Source: CAILUG01 sp903844415 (GTDB lineage Bacteria; Pseudomonadota; Gammaproteobacteria; Pseudomonadales; Pseudohongiellaceae). From it: 64,000 nt of DNA. The DNA lies in assembly GCA_947477655.1 (NCBI GenBank), contig CANJTS010000002.1:1-64000 (forward strand). Direction: 5' to 3'. The position numbers were made by a program, and so were the translations under genes. Within the stretch, counting starts at the first letter, position 1, and each line of letters starts with the position of its first letter. The notes under the pieces are model-generated. The model did no database searches, was not told the DNA's origin, and saw nothing but the letters and a program-made list of their open reading frames with translations. Below, piece after piece: positions 1 through 8,140 of this stretch.

Positions 1-58
1 AAAAAATATTATTGGTTAATAAGGGTGGCTTACAATATTAGGCGGCTGTTGCGGTCGA

Positions 59-964
59 TTATGTCCCTAATAACAAGATCAACAAAGGAATATAAAATAA
101 GCCTGCAAGTATCGAGACAGAGACTGCGCTGGCGCTCAAATCAACATCAAGTTTAGCCAACGAAGAATATGTCAAAGCATTAAAGCCGATGGGTGCAGCA
201 CTACAAAGTACAATCACTGAGTAGGTTGTGCCTTCCAACCCAAGCACTTTAGCTAAAAACAACCCAACCAAAAGTCCAATGCCTAATCGGATTCCGGCGA
301 CCCTTAATGCCAGAGAGAGGTTGGCAAGTTTTAAGGTAAAAAATATCCCCAAAGCTATAAGTATCAAGGGTCCGCTCATTTGGGCCAAAGGGGTGATAAC
401 TGAAATTAGCGCCGTGGGTAATTGCAAGCCACTCAACGACACCGATATAGAGAGCAGCAAAGACCAAACCAACGGCGCCTTCAAAATGCGAATTAACATG
501 GTCCAGCGACTTGACGCTTCGTCTGAATATTTAAAGGCTAGGGCGTAAACACAAGTTGCCATCATGATGGCATTACCAAAATCAAACAAAATTGCATCAG
601 CGAAACCAGCTGGACCGTACACGGCAAGAATGAAGGGAAACATGAAGCTGTTATTCAAAATGGCGGTATTGACCAAGATGGTGCCAGTTGTACGTCGATC
701 AAATTTTTGCTGGCGCGTCCAAAGTAGTGCAAACAGCAAACACGCGGAGTTGACAGCAATATTAAATATAGGGAGCAGGGCTTTTTCGGCTGTAAAACTT
801 ATGTTCGGAACCGAAATCAGAATCAATAATGGTAGTGTGACAAAAAATACAAAACGTAGCAGAAAATCGCCATGCTGCCGTTCGGCAAGGCCTGCACGAC
901 GTACTAACATGCCTAAACCAAAATAGACAAAAACTGGCACCAAAAGAACAAGAATAGAAAACAT
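59..964 (-). CDS. AEC (auxin efflux carrier) family membrane transporter
   Basis: A 301-residue, very hydrophobic protein with about 8-10 predicted membrane segments spread over its whole length, the usual size of AEC/BASS-fold permeases. The central segment NTAILNNSFMFPF followed by a Tyr-Gly-Pro turn (about residues 98-118) matches the AEC pattern of a broken helix with small polar residues at mid-membrane. By family knowledge these inner-membrane carriers export or exchange small organic anions; the substrate here cannot be read. The start ATG follows an AAGGT ribosome site. It is transcribed toward the window edge, away from a regulatory-looking intergenic region. Only the family, not the substrate, is secure. 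Confidence 0.85.
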   Translation of the reverse strand: MFSILVLLVPVFVYFGLGMLVRRAGLAERQHGDFLLRFVFFVTLPLLILISVPNISFTAEKALLPIFNIAVNSACLLFALLWTRQQKFDRRTTGTILVNTAILNNSFMFPFILAVYGPAGFADAILFDFGNAIMMATCVYALAFKYSDEASSRWTMLIRILKAPLVWSLLLSISVSLSGLQLPTALISVITPLAQMSGPLILIALGIFFTLKLANLSLALRVAGIRLGIGLLVGLFLAKVLGLEGTTYSVIVLCSAAPIGFNALTYSSLAKLDVDLSASAVSVSILAGLFYIPLLILLLGT

Positions 965-1112
965 TGGTTTACCTTTGAAAAAGTATGGTGTAGCTTAACT
1001 CTGATGGGGCTCCTAGCCCAGTATGTCTTGGATCAACCTAAGAATAATTGTTGGTAGTGTGAAGCTATGTGGGCGCTACAATCACGGATGTAATAATAGT
1101 CACTTACAAAAC

Positions 1113-1201
1113 AAGAGTGCGCCATAGATCGACCTGAATTTGTTTGTATTGCACAGGCGGTTGCGCACTCTTATTTTCATCTTACAGGAAAACGAGTGCG
1201 C
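1113..1201. promoter_or_regulatory. Inverted repeat plus third copy of an 8-bp GAGTGCGC box
   Basis: AAGAGTGCGC at 1113-1122 is matched by its exact complement GCGCACTCTT at 1163-1172, and GAGTGCGC occurs again at 1194-1201, all between the divergent AEC transporter and the SnoaL-like gene. Three copies of one box within 90 bp of a divergent promoter region suggest an operator array. No regulator gene is adjacent. It could instead form a long-loop RNA hairpin in the leader of the plus-strand gene. Confidence 0.4.
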
Positions 1202-1232
1202 TGACGGCCACTAACTAGAAGGGGTATAAGTT

Positions 1233-1835
1233 ATGCAAAAAAATAGTGATATTACTGCAATCACTCAGCTTGTTGTGTGCGAGCGGGAAAGTAGGGATAT
1301 GGGTTTCTGGAATCGGATGCGCTCTTGTTTTCACGCCGACGCCACAGTCAACATCAGTTGGTTTCAAGGCAATGGCCATGATTTCGTGGCAGCGTCAAAA
1401 GATATGGCTGGACGTGGGATGATGGCGAAACACCGGTTAGGACCAGTACTGGTAACGCTAAATGCTAACCGTGCTATTGCTACAGTGGCGGGGATTATTG
1501 ATATTCCTTTAAAACTCGATGACAAAGATTTTACATTGTCGGCATATTGCGTGATGTTTTATCGGGCTGAACAAAGATCAGGTGCTTGGCGCCTGGGCAG
1601 TTTTGAGTGTATTTATCGACGCGATGAACTTGTGCCCGCCATCCTTGGACAGTCAGTAGAGCTTCCAGTTCAGCTGTTAACGCAGTACCGCCCTTCCTAT
1701 CGTAACTTGTCGTATAGCTTGCACTTGAAAGGGTATGTAGTGAATCATGAATTACCCGGCGAAGATCGTCCGGAAACTGTAAGTGCCATATACCAGCAGC
1801 ATTATGCTTGGGCGGGCTTGCCGGTACCGAATTGA
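1233..1835 (+). CDS. SnoaL-like / NTF2-fold protein
   Basis: A 200-residue soluble protein without signal peptide. The first ~135 residues have the NTF2/SnoaL layout: an N-terminal helix (ITQLVVCERESRD), a Phe-His-Ala-Asp-Ala motif (about residues 33-37, as in the dehydratase/isomerase group), then alternating beta strands ending in a W-R-L-G-S-F-E strand. The C-terminal ~60 residues (LTQYRPSYRNLSYSLH onward) are an extension outside the usual domain. Members include ring-hydroxylating dioxygenase small subunits, dehydratases and polyketide cyclases; which applies here is unknown. AAGGGG lies before the ATG. The epimerase-like gene follows 79 bp downstream on the same strand, so the two may be co-transcribed. 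Confidence 0.7.
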   Translation: MQKNSDITAITQLVVCERESRDMGFWNRMRSCFHADATVNISWFQGNGHDFVAASKDMAGRGMMAKHRLGPVLVTLNANRAIATVAGIIDIPLKLDDKDFTLSAYCVMFYRAEQRSGAWRLGSFECIYRRDELVPAILGQSVELPVQLLTQYRPSYRNLSYSLHLKGYVVNHELPGEDRPETVSAIYQQHYAWAGLPVPN

Positions 1836-1914
1836 CATGGGTAGAACACCTAAGTAGTTAGCTGAATAGAGTTTTAATTTTTGTCTTGAATAACAATTAA
1901 AATAAAGGATCAAC

Positions 1915-2574
1915 ATGAAAATTGCGCTGATCGGGGTCACAGGTTTTGTTGGCCAACATGTGTTGCGCGAAGCACTTGAGCGTGGGCATACAGTTACTGG
2001 TTTTGCTCGTAATCTTGACAAAATTCCGGATCAACACAATCTCCACAAAGTCACTCTTGATTTGTTAGGAGATTCGCTAGCGACCGGCTTAGCACTGTCC
2101 GGGCATGATGTCGTTGTGTATGCCTACAATCCCAAACGCCAAAGTAAAGACCCAGATATTTTTGAGCAACATGTGCGGGGGCATAAAGCATTACTCGCTG
2201 CCATGCCATTTTCTAATGTTAAACGTCTACTATGTGTGGGCGGAGCCGCTAGTCTCAAACTTCCAGGCGGGGTTGAATTTCTCGATTCTGATCGGTTTCC
2301 CCAACAGTTCAACGATTTCAAGCCCAGTATCCGTGGTACTCGAGAACTTTATTATTTGTTAAAGGATCATCCTCAGCTGGATTGGGTATTTCTGGCGCCA
2401 TCGTCAGTATTGTTTGATGGTACAAGAACGGGATCTTATCGTGTCGGAACAGATTACCTGCTGTTCAATGAAGCTGGCGTGAGTACGATTTCATTGCAAG
2501 ATTATGCGGTAGCGATGCTGGATGAGTTGGAAAAACCAGTACATCACCAGCAACGATTTACAGTAGGGTATTGA
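1915..2574 (+). CDS. NAD(P)-binding Rossmann protein, NmrA/epimerase-like (atypical SDR)
   Basis: A 219-residue cytosolic protein opening with a Rossmann glycine motif, IGVTGFVGQHV (GxxGxxG, residues 4-14), followed by an Arg at the end of strand 2 (FARN), which usually favours NADP(H). Length and the closing segment ISLQDYAVAMLDELEKP fit the short atypical-SDR group (NmrA-like, YwnB/BVR-B type), which lacks a classical YxxxK catalytic pair. Such proteins act as small-molecule reductases or redox sensors. The start is preceded by AAGGA at good spacing. The substrate is not deducible; a hairpin terminator follows directly. Confidence 0.8.
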   Translation: MKIALIGVTGFVGQHVLREALERGHTVTGFARNLDKIPDQHNLHKVTLDLLGDSLATGLALSGHDVVVYAYNPKRQSKDPDIFEQHVRGHKALLAAMPFSNVKRLLCVGGAASLKLPGGVEFLDSDRFPQQFNDFKPSIRGTRELYYLLKDHPQLDWVFLAPSSVLFDGTRTGSYRVGTDYLLFNEAGVSTISLQDYAVAMLDELEKPVHHQQRFTVGY

Positions 2575-2587
2575 TATACCTTTTAAG

Positions 2588-2624
2588 CACGCAACAGACT
2601 AGAAAAAAGCCTGATGCGTGTTTT
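2588..2624 (+). terminator. Probable intrinsic terminator after the SDR-like gene
   Basis: CACGCA-A-CAG (2588-2597) pairs with CTG-A-TGCGTG (2611-2620), a stem of nine pairs with one A/A mismatch, followed by TTTT and an AT-rich stretch. It lies between the convergent SDR-like and lipoprotein-esterase genes, so it may serve both. Confidence 0.5.
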
Positions 2625-2632
2625 ATAAAAGT

Positions 2633-3667
2633 TTATTTCTCGCCACTTTTGCGTAGTATGAAGTCCAATACCGGGCCAGACAATGAATCATCAATACTGC
2701 CTACAGCATAGGTTTCTGACATGTGAGAATGGCCCTGCAGATACAAAGTTTCCAGCGGGCGTTTGGCGGCATTCATCGCGTTTAGCAGAAGGTTGAACTG
2801 CTCTTTATATTGATCGCCATCAAATTCTGCAAAAGTTGCCAAGATTGGCGTTTTGGATATAGTCAGACTGGGGAGAGCATTACGCTCTGGATATAGACTG
2901 ACATCTGCACCATAATAGTTGGCCCATAGCGGTGCATCACCCAACGCGTAAGAGCCAGAAGTAAAAATGGCGCCAGTTATTTCTTCAGGCAACCCTTTTT
3001 TAACGCGGTCAGCCATGTAGTCAGCAACATGAGATGCGCCTGTTGATTTCCCCCACAAAAATATCCGGTTAGGGTCGCCACCGTAACCAGCAATGTTTTC
3101 CTTGATCCAGCTCACCACTGCGCTTAGATCTTCTATGCCAGCAGGCCAGGGACTAGCAGGTGCATAGCGGTAATTAATATTAACCGCCACCAGATTCTGA
3201 GCTGCTATCCAATACGTCATGTTGTCGTAGAAAGGTGAAGTTTCAGAGCTCTTGTTGCCACCGCCAAAACCACCTCCATGGACAAATATCACTACCGGAC
3301 GATTGGCGGGCATATCTTTAGCTGTAGCGATATCCATTACATTACGTTCAGCAGGACCATACGACAGATTTCGATTCAGATTCATGTTGGCAAAAATATC
3401 GCCAGTAAAATCTGGGGAATAAAGAGCAGCTACAGTCGGAGTGTCATTTTGGGTGCCAATTTCTCGTAATTTTGTCGCGATCTCTGCTGGGATGGCAGCA
3501 AGATTGCTGTTTACAACTGAATTGCTGAAAACTGGTATTGAGGTGGCCACGATTGGGGGAGAATCTATTGTTGGAGTTGTAGTTTGTTGGGTTTCTCCGG
3601 AACAAGAAGTTAGTGCTGCGATGACTACACTCAGTGCTGTCATTATAAATGTACCTTGAATCTTCAT
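2633..3667 (-). CDS. Lipoprotein alpha/beta-hydrolase (BD-FAE / HSL-like esterase)
   Basis: A 344-residue carboxylesterase-type hydrolase. The chosen ATG gives a type II signal peptide with lipobox LTSC (mature Cys near residue 22), so the enzyme is probably anchored on a periplasmic membrane face. The longer open frame upstream lacks a sensible N-terminus. The oxyanion-hole motif is HGGGFGGG, the nucleophile elbow GKSTG, the acid is in EFDGD and the base His in GHSHMSE: a complete Ser-Asp-His triad. In this family HGGG enzymes cleave short-chain acyl or aryl esters; substrate unknown. CAGGT precedes the start. Confidence 0.82.
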   Translation of the reverse strand: MKIQGTFIMTALSVVIAALTSCSGETQQTTTPTIDSPPIVATSIPVFSNSVVNSNLAAIPAEIATKLREIGTQNDTPTVAALYSPDFTGDIFANMNLNRNLSYGPAERNVMDIATAKDMPANRPVVIFVHGGGFGGGNKSSETSPFYDNMTYWIAAQNLVAVNINYRYAPASPWPAGIEDLSAVVSWIKENIAGYGGDPNRIFLWGKSTGASHVADYMADRVKKGLPEEITGAIFTSGSYALGDAPLWANYYGADVSLYPERNALPSLTISKTPILATFAEFDGDQYKEQFNLLLNAMNAAKRPLETLYLQGHSHMSETYAVGSIDDSLSGPVLDFILRKSGEK

Positions 3668-4126
3668 ATTTGACCTGTGAATTAATAGAAGGGGGCTATC
3701 CATAAAGGATTTAGAAAGTGTAACAAACAATAGGGAAACATAAGAATTGTTTTGTCTAAAATACAAGGATCATGCAGAAAGTTGGCCTTAATCTGCATGC
3801 TCAAAAAGACTCGACATTCAGACATGTGGTTGTATTTATTGGTTATTTACTGTACCAGCCGAATCTACATCCCCATCAAAAAACAAATTATCTTTGCATT
3901 TTAAGAACCGTCTCTATACAATCAAATCTGCTTGAATGTTCGTCTTAATATTTATGTACACCGTTTCGAAATCCTCTCTTAAGATACTCGTCCCGTTTTC
4001 CATAAGTAATTGCAACCTTCAGCATACCCAGCTTTTCCATATATTTCGGATCACTTTGGTGTTATGAGTGGAAATGCACCCACATTATGTGGTTTTTTTA
4101 ATCAATAGAACAAATAGGATATACAC
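3668..4126. other. Divergent intergenic region: esterase promoter and cold-shock gene leader
   Basis: About 460 bp, AT-rich, with no coding frame that resembles a gene. It must hold the esterase promoter (leftward) and the promoter and long untranslated leader of the cold-shock gene (rightward). Long leaders are usual for cspA-type genes. No clear -35/-10 pair could be chosen by eye. Confidence 0.5.
4080..4099 (+). promoter_or_regulatory. Hairpin plus T7 tract in the cold-shock gene leader
   Basis: CCACA (4080-4084), loop TTA and TGTGG (4088-4092) form a 5-bp hairpin followed at once by seven T, ending 27 bp before the cold-shock ATG. The arrangement resembles a small attenuator or a temperature-sensitive leader element. 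The stem is short, so function is uncertain. Confidence 0.35.
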
Positions 4127-4333
4127 ATGGCTACAATTACTGGCACCGTTAAATGGTTTGACGAAGCAAAAGGTTTTGGTTTCATTTCTCGCGAATCCGG
4201 TCCCGATGTATTTGCTCATTTCAAAGCAATCAAAGGTGAAGGTTTCAAAACTTTGACCGAAGGTCAGCGCGTTCAGTTCACTGTTACACAGGGTCAGAAA
4301 GGCCCACAAGCAGAGAACATCGTTCCAGTTTAA
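4127..4333 (+). CDS. Cold-shock protein, CspA family
   Basis: A 68-residue single cold-shock domain, the standard length. RNP1 is present as KGFGFI and RNP2 as VFAHF (normally VFVHF, so one conservative change). The protein begins with the canonical GTVKWF strand and ends with A-x-N-I/V. It binds single-stranded RNA and melts secondary structure at low temperature. ATAGGAT precedes the ATG. It converges on a RhlE-type RNA helicase with a shared terminator between them; both proteins act on RNA structure. Which csp paralogue it is cannot be told. Confidence 0.95.
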   Translation: MATITGTVKWFDEAKGFGFISRESGPDVFAHFKAIKGEGFKTLTEGQRVQFTVTQGQKGPQAENIVPV

Positions 4334-4385
4334 GGAACCCTCGCAAGAGACAGATGTAACGATCGAATAATTTATTTCGATTCAT

Positions 4386-4422
4386 AAAAAAGGCCCTGAT
4401 GGAAACATCAGGGCCTTTTTTT
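4386..4422. terminator. Strong bidirectional intrinsic terminator
   Basis: GGCCCTGATG (4392-4401), loop GAAA and CATCAGGGCC (4406-4415) form a perfect 10-bp stem, flanked by six A on the left and seven T on the right. It therefore reads as a terminator for both the cold-shock gene (+) and the RNA helicase (-), whose ends lie 53 and 26 bp away. Confidence 0.92.
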
Positions 4423-4447
4423 GTGTCATGTTAAAAAATGACGTGGA

Positions 4448-6094
4448 TCAGGAGTTCATGCCAGGCAAAGAATTGCGCAGTCTGTTCCATAGTCCAGCTG
4501 AATTGCCCTTGTCGGCTTTGGCATTGGCATTGGAACCTGAGCTTACAGAGTTGGTATGTTGAGTTGCTTTGGATCCGGTTGTTCTACGAGCTTGCGCGTT
4601 TTGGCTATTACCCTGTTGCGGCCTACCGGTATTAGTTCTACCGGCAGATTGTTGTTGCCGATTTTCATGCTGCGTTCTGTTGTAGCTGCTGGGAGAAAGC
4701 TGTTGGCCAGGCTCAATTGTAGTCCGGGTATTGTTACCACTGCGGCTCTGCTGTTGACCTGGTTCTCCTTGTGACCTATTACCATTGCGCACGGGCTGTC
4801 TTTGTTGAGGTCTGCGGCTACTATCAGAAGATGATCCGTTTTGACGAGGGCCTGATCTGGGTTGTGCAGAGCGCGGCTGGCTTGATTTTTGTGGCGGGCG
4901 ACCTTGAGTGCGTCTTGCGTCGCCTTGCCGTGGTTGTTCAATCGTGTCGACATTGCCAGGTCTGACCTGTAAAGCGCTGCGGTCAAATTCCAATCTTTCT
5001 ATCTTACGTTGAATCAACTTTTCTATGGCACGTAATTGTGCTATTTCGTCATCTCCGACCAGTGATATAGCAATACCAGTAGCACCAGCGCGACCAGTTC
5101 GACCAATGCGATGTACGTAGTCTTCGGCTACTTGTGGCAAATCGAAATTGACGACCATAGCCAATTGGTCGATATCAAGCCCGCGCGCTGCGATATCTGT
5201 TGCGACCAAAACTTGTACTTGATTGCTTTTGAAATCAGCAAGTGCTTTGGTACGTTGTGATTGGCTTTTGTTGCCATGAATGGCAAGCGCCTCCACACCA
5301 TACTGTGCCAGTTTTTTTGCTAGATTGTTTGCTCCGTGCTTGGTGCGGGCGAAAACTAGCACTTGATCTTTAGTGTCGCTGATTAGTTTACCGAGTAGTG
5401 GCAATTTGATGTCTTTGTTTGCCATGTAGAGTTTTTGGGTAATTAGTTCGACCGTTGAATTACGCGGTGCCACATCAATTTCAACTGGATTATGACAAAT
5501 TGTTTTTGCCAACAGACGAATCTCATCAGAGAAGGTTGCTGAAAACATTAGGTTTTGGCGTTGTTTTGGTAACAGAGCTAATATTTTACGAATGTCACGG
5601 ATGAAACCCATGTCCAACATGCGATCGGCTTCGTCCAATATCAAAACTTCGAGTTCACTGAATTTCACAGCATTTTGTTGAAACAAATCCAGCAGACGAC
5701 CAGGGGTGGCAACCAGAATGTCGCAGCCTTTACGTAAAGCTTGCAGTTGTGGATTTATTTTGACGCCACCAAAAACTACTACAGCACGCAATTGTTCACC
5801 TTTGCCGTAAGTTTCAATACTTTCCAAAATCTGTGCTGCCAATTCTCTGGTTGGTGTCAGTATTAAGGCGCGTGTGTGATTACTTTTTACCGAATCTTTA
5901 CCGCTTAACATTTGCAACAGAGGCAAGGTAAAAGCAGCAGTTTTACCTGTGCCGGTTTGAGCTGCTGCCATAACATCTTTGCCGGTAAGAATGGCTGGAA
6001 TCGAATGGCTTTGAATTGGTGTTGGTGTTGTGTAACCAGAATCTTGCACTGCTTGTAACAGGGATTCTTTTAAACCCAGGGTAGAAAATGTCAT
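4448..6094 (-). CDS. rhlE: DEAD-box ATP-dependent RNA helicase, RhlE type
   Basis: 548 residues from the chosen ATG (MTFSTLGL, the normal RhlE start; the longer frame adds 64 improbable residues). All core motifs are visible: Q motif TPTPIQ, Walker A AQTGTGKT, PTRELAAQ, DEAD, SAT, ARGLD and HRIGRTGRAG, covering about residues 1-375. The last ~150 residues are low-complexity, rich in Gln, Arg, Ser and Asn, a disordered RNA-binding tail. RhlE helicases act in ribosome assembly and mRNA turnover, especially in the cold. The gene has a ~385-bp region upstream and faces a cold-shock gene. RhlE versus another DEAD paralogue is judged from the N-terminus and tail. Confidence 0.9.
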   Translation of the reverse strand: MTFSTLGLKESLLQAVQDSGYTTPTPIQSHSIPAILTGKDVMAAAQTGTGKTAAFTLPLLQMLSGKDSVKSNHTRALILTPTRELAAQILESIETYGKGEQLRAVVVFGGVKINPQLQALRKGCDILVATPGRLLDLFQQNAVKFSELEVLILDEADRMLDMGFIRDIRKILALLPKQRQNLMFSATFSDEIRLLAKTICHNPVEIDVAPRNSTVELITQKLYMANKDIKLPLLGKLISDTKDQVLVFARTKHGANNLAKKLAQYGVEALAIHGNKSQSQRTKALADFKSNQVQVLVATDIAARGLDIDQLAMVVNFDLPQVAEDYVHRIGRTGRAGATGIAISLVGDDEIAQLRAIEKLIQRKIERLEFDRSALQVRPGNVDTIEQPRQGDARRTQGRPPQKSSQPRSAQPRSGPRQNGSSSDSSRRPQQRQPVRNGNRSQGEPGQQQSRSGNNTRTTIEPGQQLSPSSYNRTQHENRQQQSAGRTNTGRPQQGNSQNAQARRTTGSKATQHTNSVSSGSNANAKADKGNSAGLWNRLRNSLPGMNS

Positions 6095-6479
6095 AAAGTC
6101 TCTTAAATTAAATGCAAATTTTTTGCATAGGTAGTCATACAGCAGCACACATTGAGAACGGTACGCATATAGTGCGAACGATGACAAAGTACTGCCAGTG
6201 TGTGTGACCAAAAGGATGGTTGCACGATGTGCAAATCGATAGTTACTGATGGAAGGCTGCGGTAGCAAAATACAGCAGGATGACATGAGTAAAGTGTGCG
6301 TTACGGATAAACTTCAAGTGTGAATCAGTAAGGCGTTACTAAGGAGAATGCACCGTCAGAGGAGAAGTTCTCTTGCTGACAGTTCACACTTTAACACACG
6401 GAGATTGATTTTGTTGAATAATTTCAGAATGGAGATTTGGTTTGTGCCTTAAATGTAAAAATAGTAACCAATTTATTTA
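6095..6479. other. Intergenic region upstream of the RNA helicase with a leader hairpin
   Basis: No gene is seen. An interrupted inverted repeat, GTCAG-AG-GAGAA (6355-6366) against TTCTC-TTG-CTGAC (6368-6380), lies about 260 bp upstream of the helicase start. If transcription begins to its right, this would be a long structured leader, as is known for cold-induced DEAD-box genes. A promoter was not identified. Confidence 0.4.
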
Positions 6480-7661
6480 TTAAAAGACTCGGCAGATAAG
6501 TCCTTTTAGATAGTAACCTTCAGGATAAGTCGACAGCACCAGATGATCACCGTCCTGACTTAATTTTTCAAGAAACTGCACATTACGCTTCGCATCTAGT
6601 GCGGCGTCTGCGACCACTTTATGGAACAAGTCTTCCGGTAACAGGCCAGAACAGCTGAACGTTGCCAGAATGCCGTTGGGGTTTAATAGTTGCATGGCTA
6701 ACAAGTTGATATCTTTATAACCTCGACAAGCCTGCGTGATGTTGTGTTTGCTCTCAACAAATTTTGGCGGGTCGAGAATTATTAGATCAAACTTGCGTTC
6801 TTCAGACCTGTATTTGCGCAAGGCGGAGAATACGTCTGAATCGCTGTAGTCGCAGGAGTTTTCATTCAGTCCATTCAGGCTTATATGGTGCTCAGCGATC
6901 TTTAATGCACTGTCTGAAGAGTCCAGATTAGTGACATGACTGGCACCCGCCGCGAGACAATAAACAGCCATACTGCCGGTATAACTAAAGCAATTGAGTA
7001 CTGTTTTTGACTTAGCGTAACCGGCAATTATGTTGCGGTTCTTGCGTTGATCGAGATAAAACCCAGTTTTATGACCAGTAAAAACATCTACAACAAAACG
7101 GTGGCCATTTTCGGTAATGGCCACTTGTGCAGGCACGTCACCATGCAAGGTTTGAGTGAGGAGCGGTAATCCTTCTTTTTCACGAACCTGAACATCTGAG
7201 CGCTCAAGTATGCTGCAGTCCGGAAAAAGTTTACGTAAAGCCCATACTATTTTGTCACGATGGCGATCTGCCCCAGCACTTAGCAACTGACACACTAGTA
7301 CCTTGTCGTAAAGGTCGATTGTTATGCCGGGCAGGCTGTCTGATTCGCCAGATACAACACGAAACGCATTGCTTACAGCAGTTAGGGGTTGCCTTGCTTG
7401 CAATGCAGTTTCGATGCGGCGTAGAAAAAATGCATTATCGATAACTTCGTCAGCAACAAAAGTCCAGATGCGAACTCGGATGGCTGATTCAGGCGACCAG
7501 GCACCACGTCCCAACCAGGTGCCGTTACTCGACTGCACATCTACGGTATCCCCGCTGTGTAATTTACCGGTATGGGAATGAATAGCTCCTGTAAAAATCC
7601 AGGGATGTTTTCGGAGTAGGGATTTTTCTCTTCCGGGGTGGAGGATAACAGTGGCAGACAT
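6480..7661 (-). CDS. rlmI: RlmI-like 23S rRNA (cytosine-5) methyltransferase
   Basis: 393 residues, the size of E. coli RlmI (396). An N-terminal PUA domain (LRKHPWIFTGAIHS, residues 16-29) precedes a central RNA-binding part and a Rossmann methyltransferase. Visible signatures are GFYLDQRKNR, the SAM motif NCFSYTGSM with acidic LDSSD, the catalytic LDPPKF motif, and FSCSG holding a cysteine. RlmI methylates C1962 of 23S rRNA. The ribosome site is weak. The cytochrome c remnant ends 14 bp upstream on the same strand. Confidence 0.92.
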   Translation of the reverse strand: MSATVILHPGREKSLLRKHPWIFTGAIHSHTGKLHSGDTVDVQSSNGTWLGRGAWSPESAIRVRIWTFVADEVIDNAFFLRRIETALQARQPLTAVSNAFRVVSGESDSLPGITIDLYDKVLVCQLLSAGADRHRDKIVWALRKLFPDCSILERSDVQVREKEGLPLLTQTLHGDVPAQVAITENGHRFVVDVFTGHKTGFYLDQRKNRNIIAGYAKSKTVLNCFSYTGSMAVYCLAAGASHVTNLDSSDSALKIAEHHISLNGLNENSCDYSDSDVFSALRKYRSEERKFDLIILDPPKFVESKHNITQACRGYKDINLLAMQLLNPNGILATFSCSGLLPEDLFHKVVADAALDAKRNVQFLEKLSQDGDHLVLSTYPEGYYLKGLICRVF

Positions 7662-7675
7662 GATTAGGTTTCGCT

Positions 7676-7984
7676 TTATTGTGCAATGCGCTGCGACACA
7701 TATGCTGCGACATCACGTAATTGTTCAGGAGTAAATACAGCGCCCAGCGGAGCCATGTTGTTGCGGCCCTGCGACACCACATTTACAACCAGTTGAAAAT
7801 TGAAAGCACTGACAAGATCGATACCACCGCCATGACCATCATCACCATGACATGCCGTACATGCGTATTTGAATACACTCTCAACAGCTGCCAAATCGGG
7901 GTCGCCTTCAATACTATTATTGCGTATTCCTGCCCGGCGCTGGAGCTCAACTGAATTGATTGGGGCGCTGCAGGATTCATTGAT
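7676..7984 (-). pseudogene. 5'-truncated cytochrome c domain gene
   Basis: The frame encodes a single-haem cytochrome c domain: haem motif CTACH followed by GDDGHGGG, a Met-Ala-Pro haem-ligand loop (NNMAPLG) and the C-terminal helix FTPEQLRDVAAYVSQ. It stays open upstream to 7984 but meets a TAG stop (7985-7987), and no ATG or GTG lies in frame after that stop. The only usual start is a TTG at 7894, which would give no signal peptide, although c-type cytochromes must be exported. A terminator for the upstream operon lies at 8091-8126. It is best read as a remnant that lost its promoter and signal sequence; a sequencing frameshift is the alternative. Confidence 0.65.
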
Positions 7985-8090
7985 CTATTTTAACTGCCGA
8001 CTGATGTCGCACATTTAACCACAAAATAGTGAGCTCTAGCTGGCACAAGAAATCAAAATAAATCGATGCTGGTGGTTATTACGACAATCG

Positions 8091-8126
8091 AAAAAAACCG
8101 TATCGTGTGCAGGATTCTGCACACGA
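8091..8126 (-). terminator. Intrinsic terminator of the DUF6152 operon
   Basis: TCGTGTGCAG (8103-8112) and CTGCACACGA (8117-8126) form a perfect 10-bp stem with a 4-base loop. Reading leftward it is followed a few bases later by seven T (A7 at 8091-8097 on the plus strand). It sits 14 bp after the stop of the minus-strand gene. Confidence 0.85.
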
Positions 8127-8140
8127 CAAAAGGCTCGAAC

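Noticed and set aside
7783..7980. Open frame with a plausible ATG overlapping the cytochrome c remnant
   Set aside because: It is out of frame with the cytochrome domain and encodes no recognisable motif. Its ATG cannot rescue the cytochrome without a frameshift.
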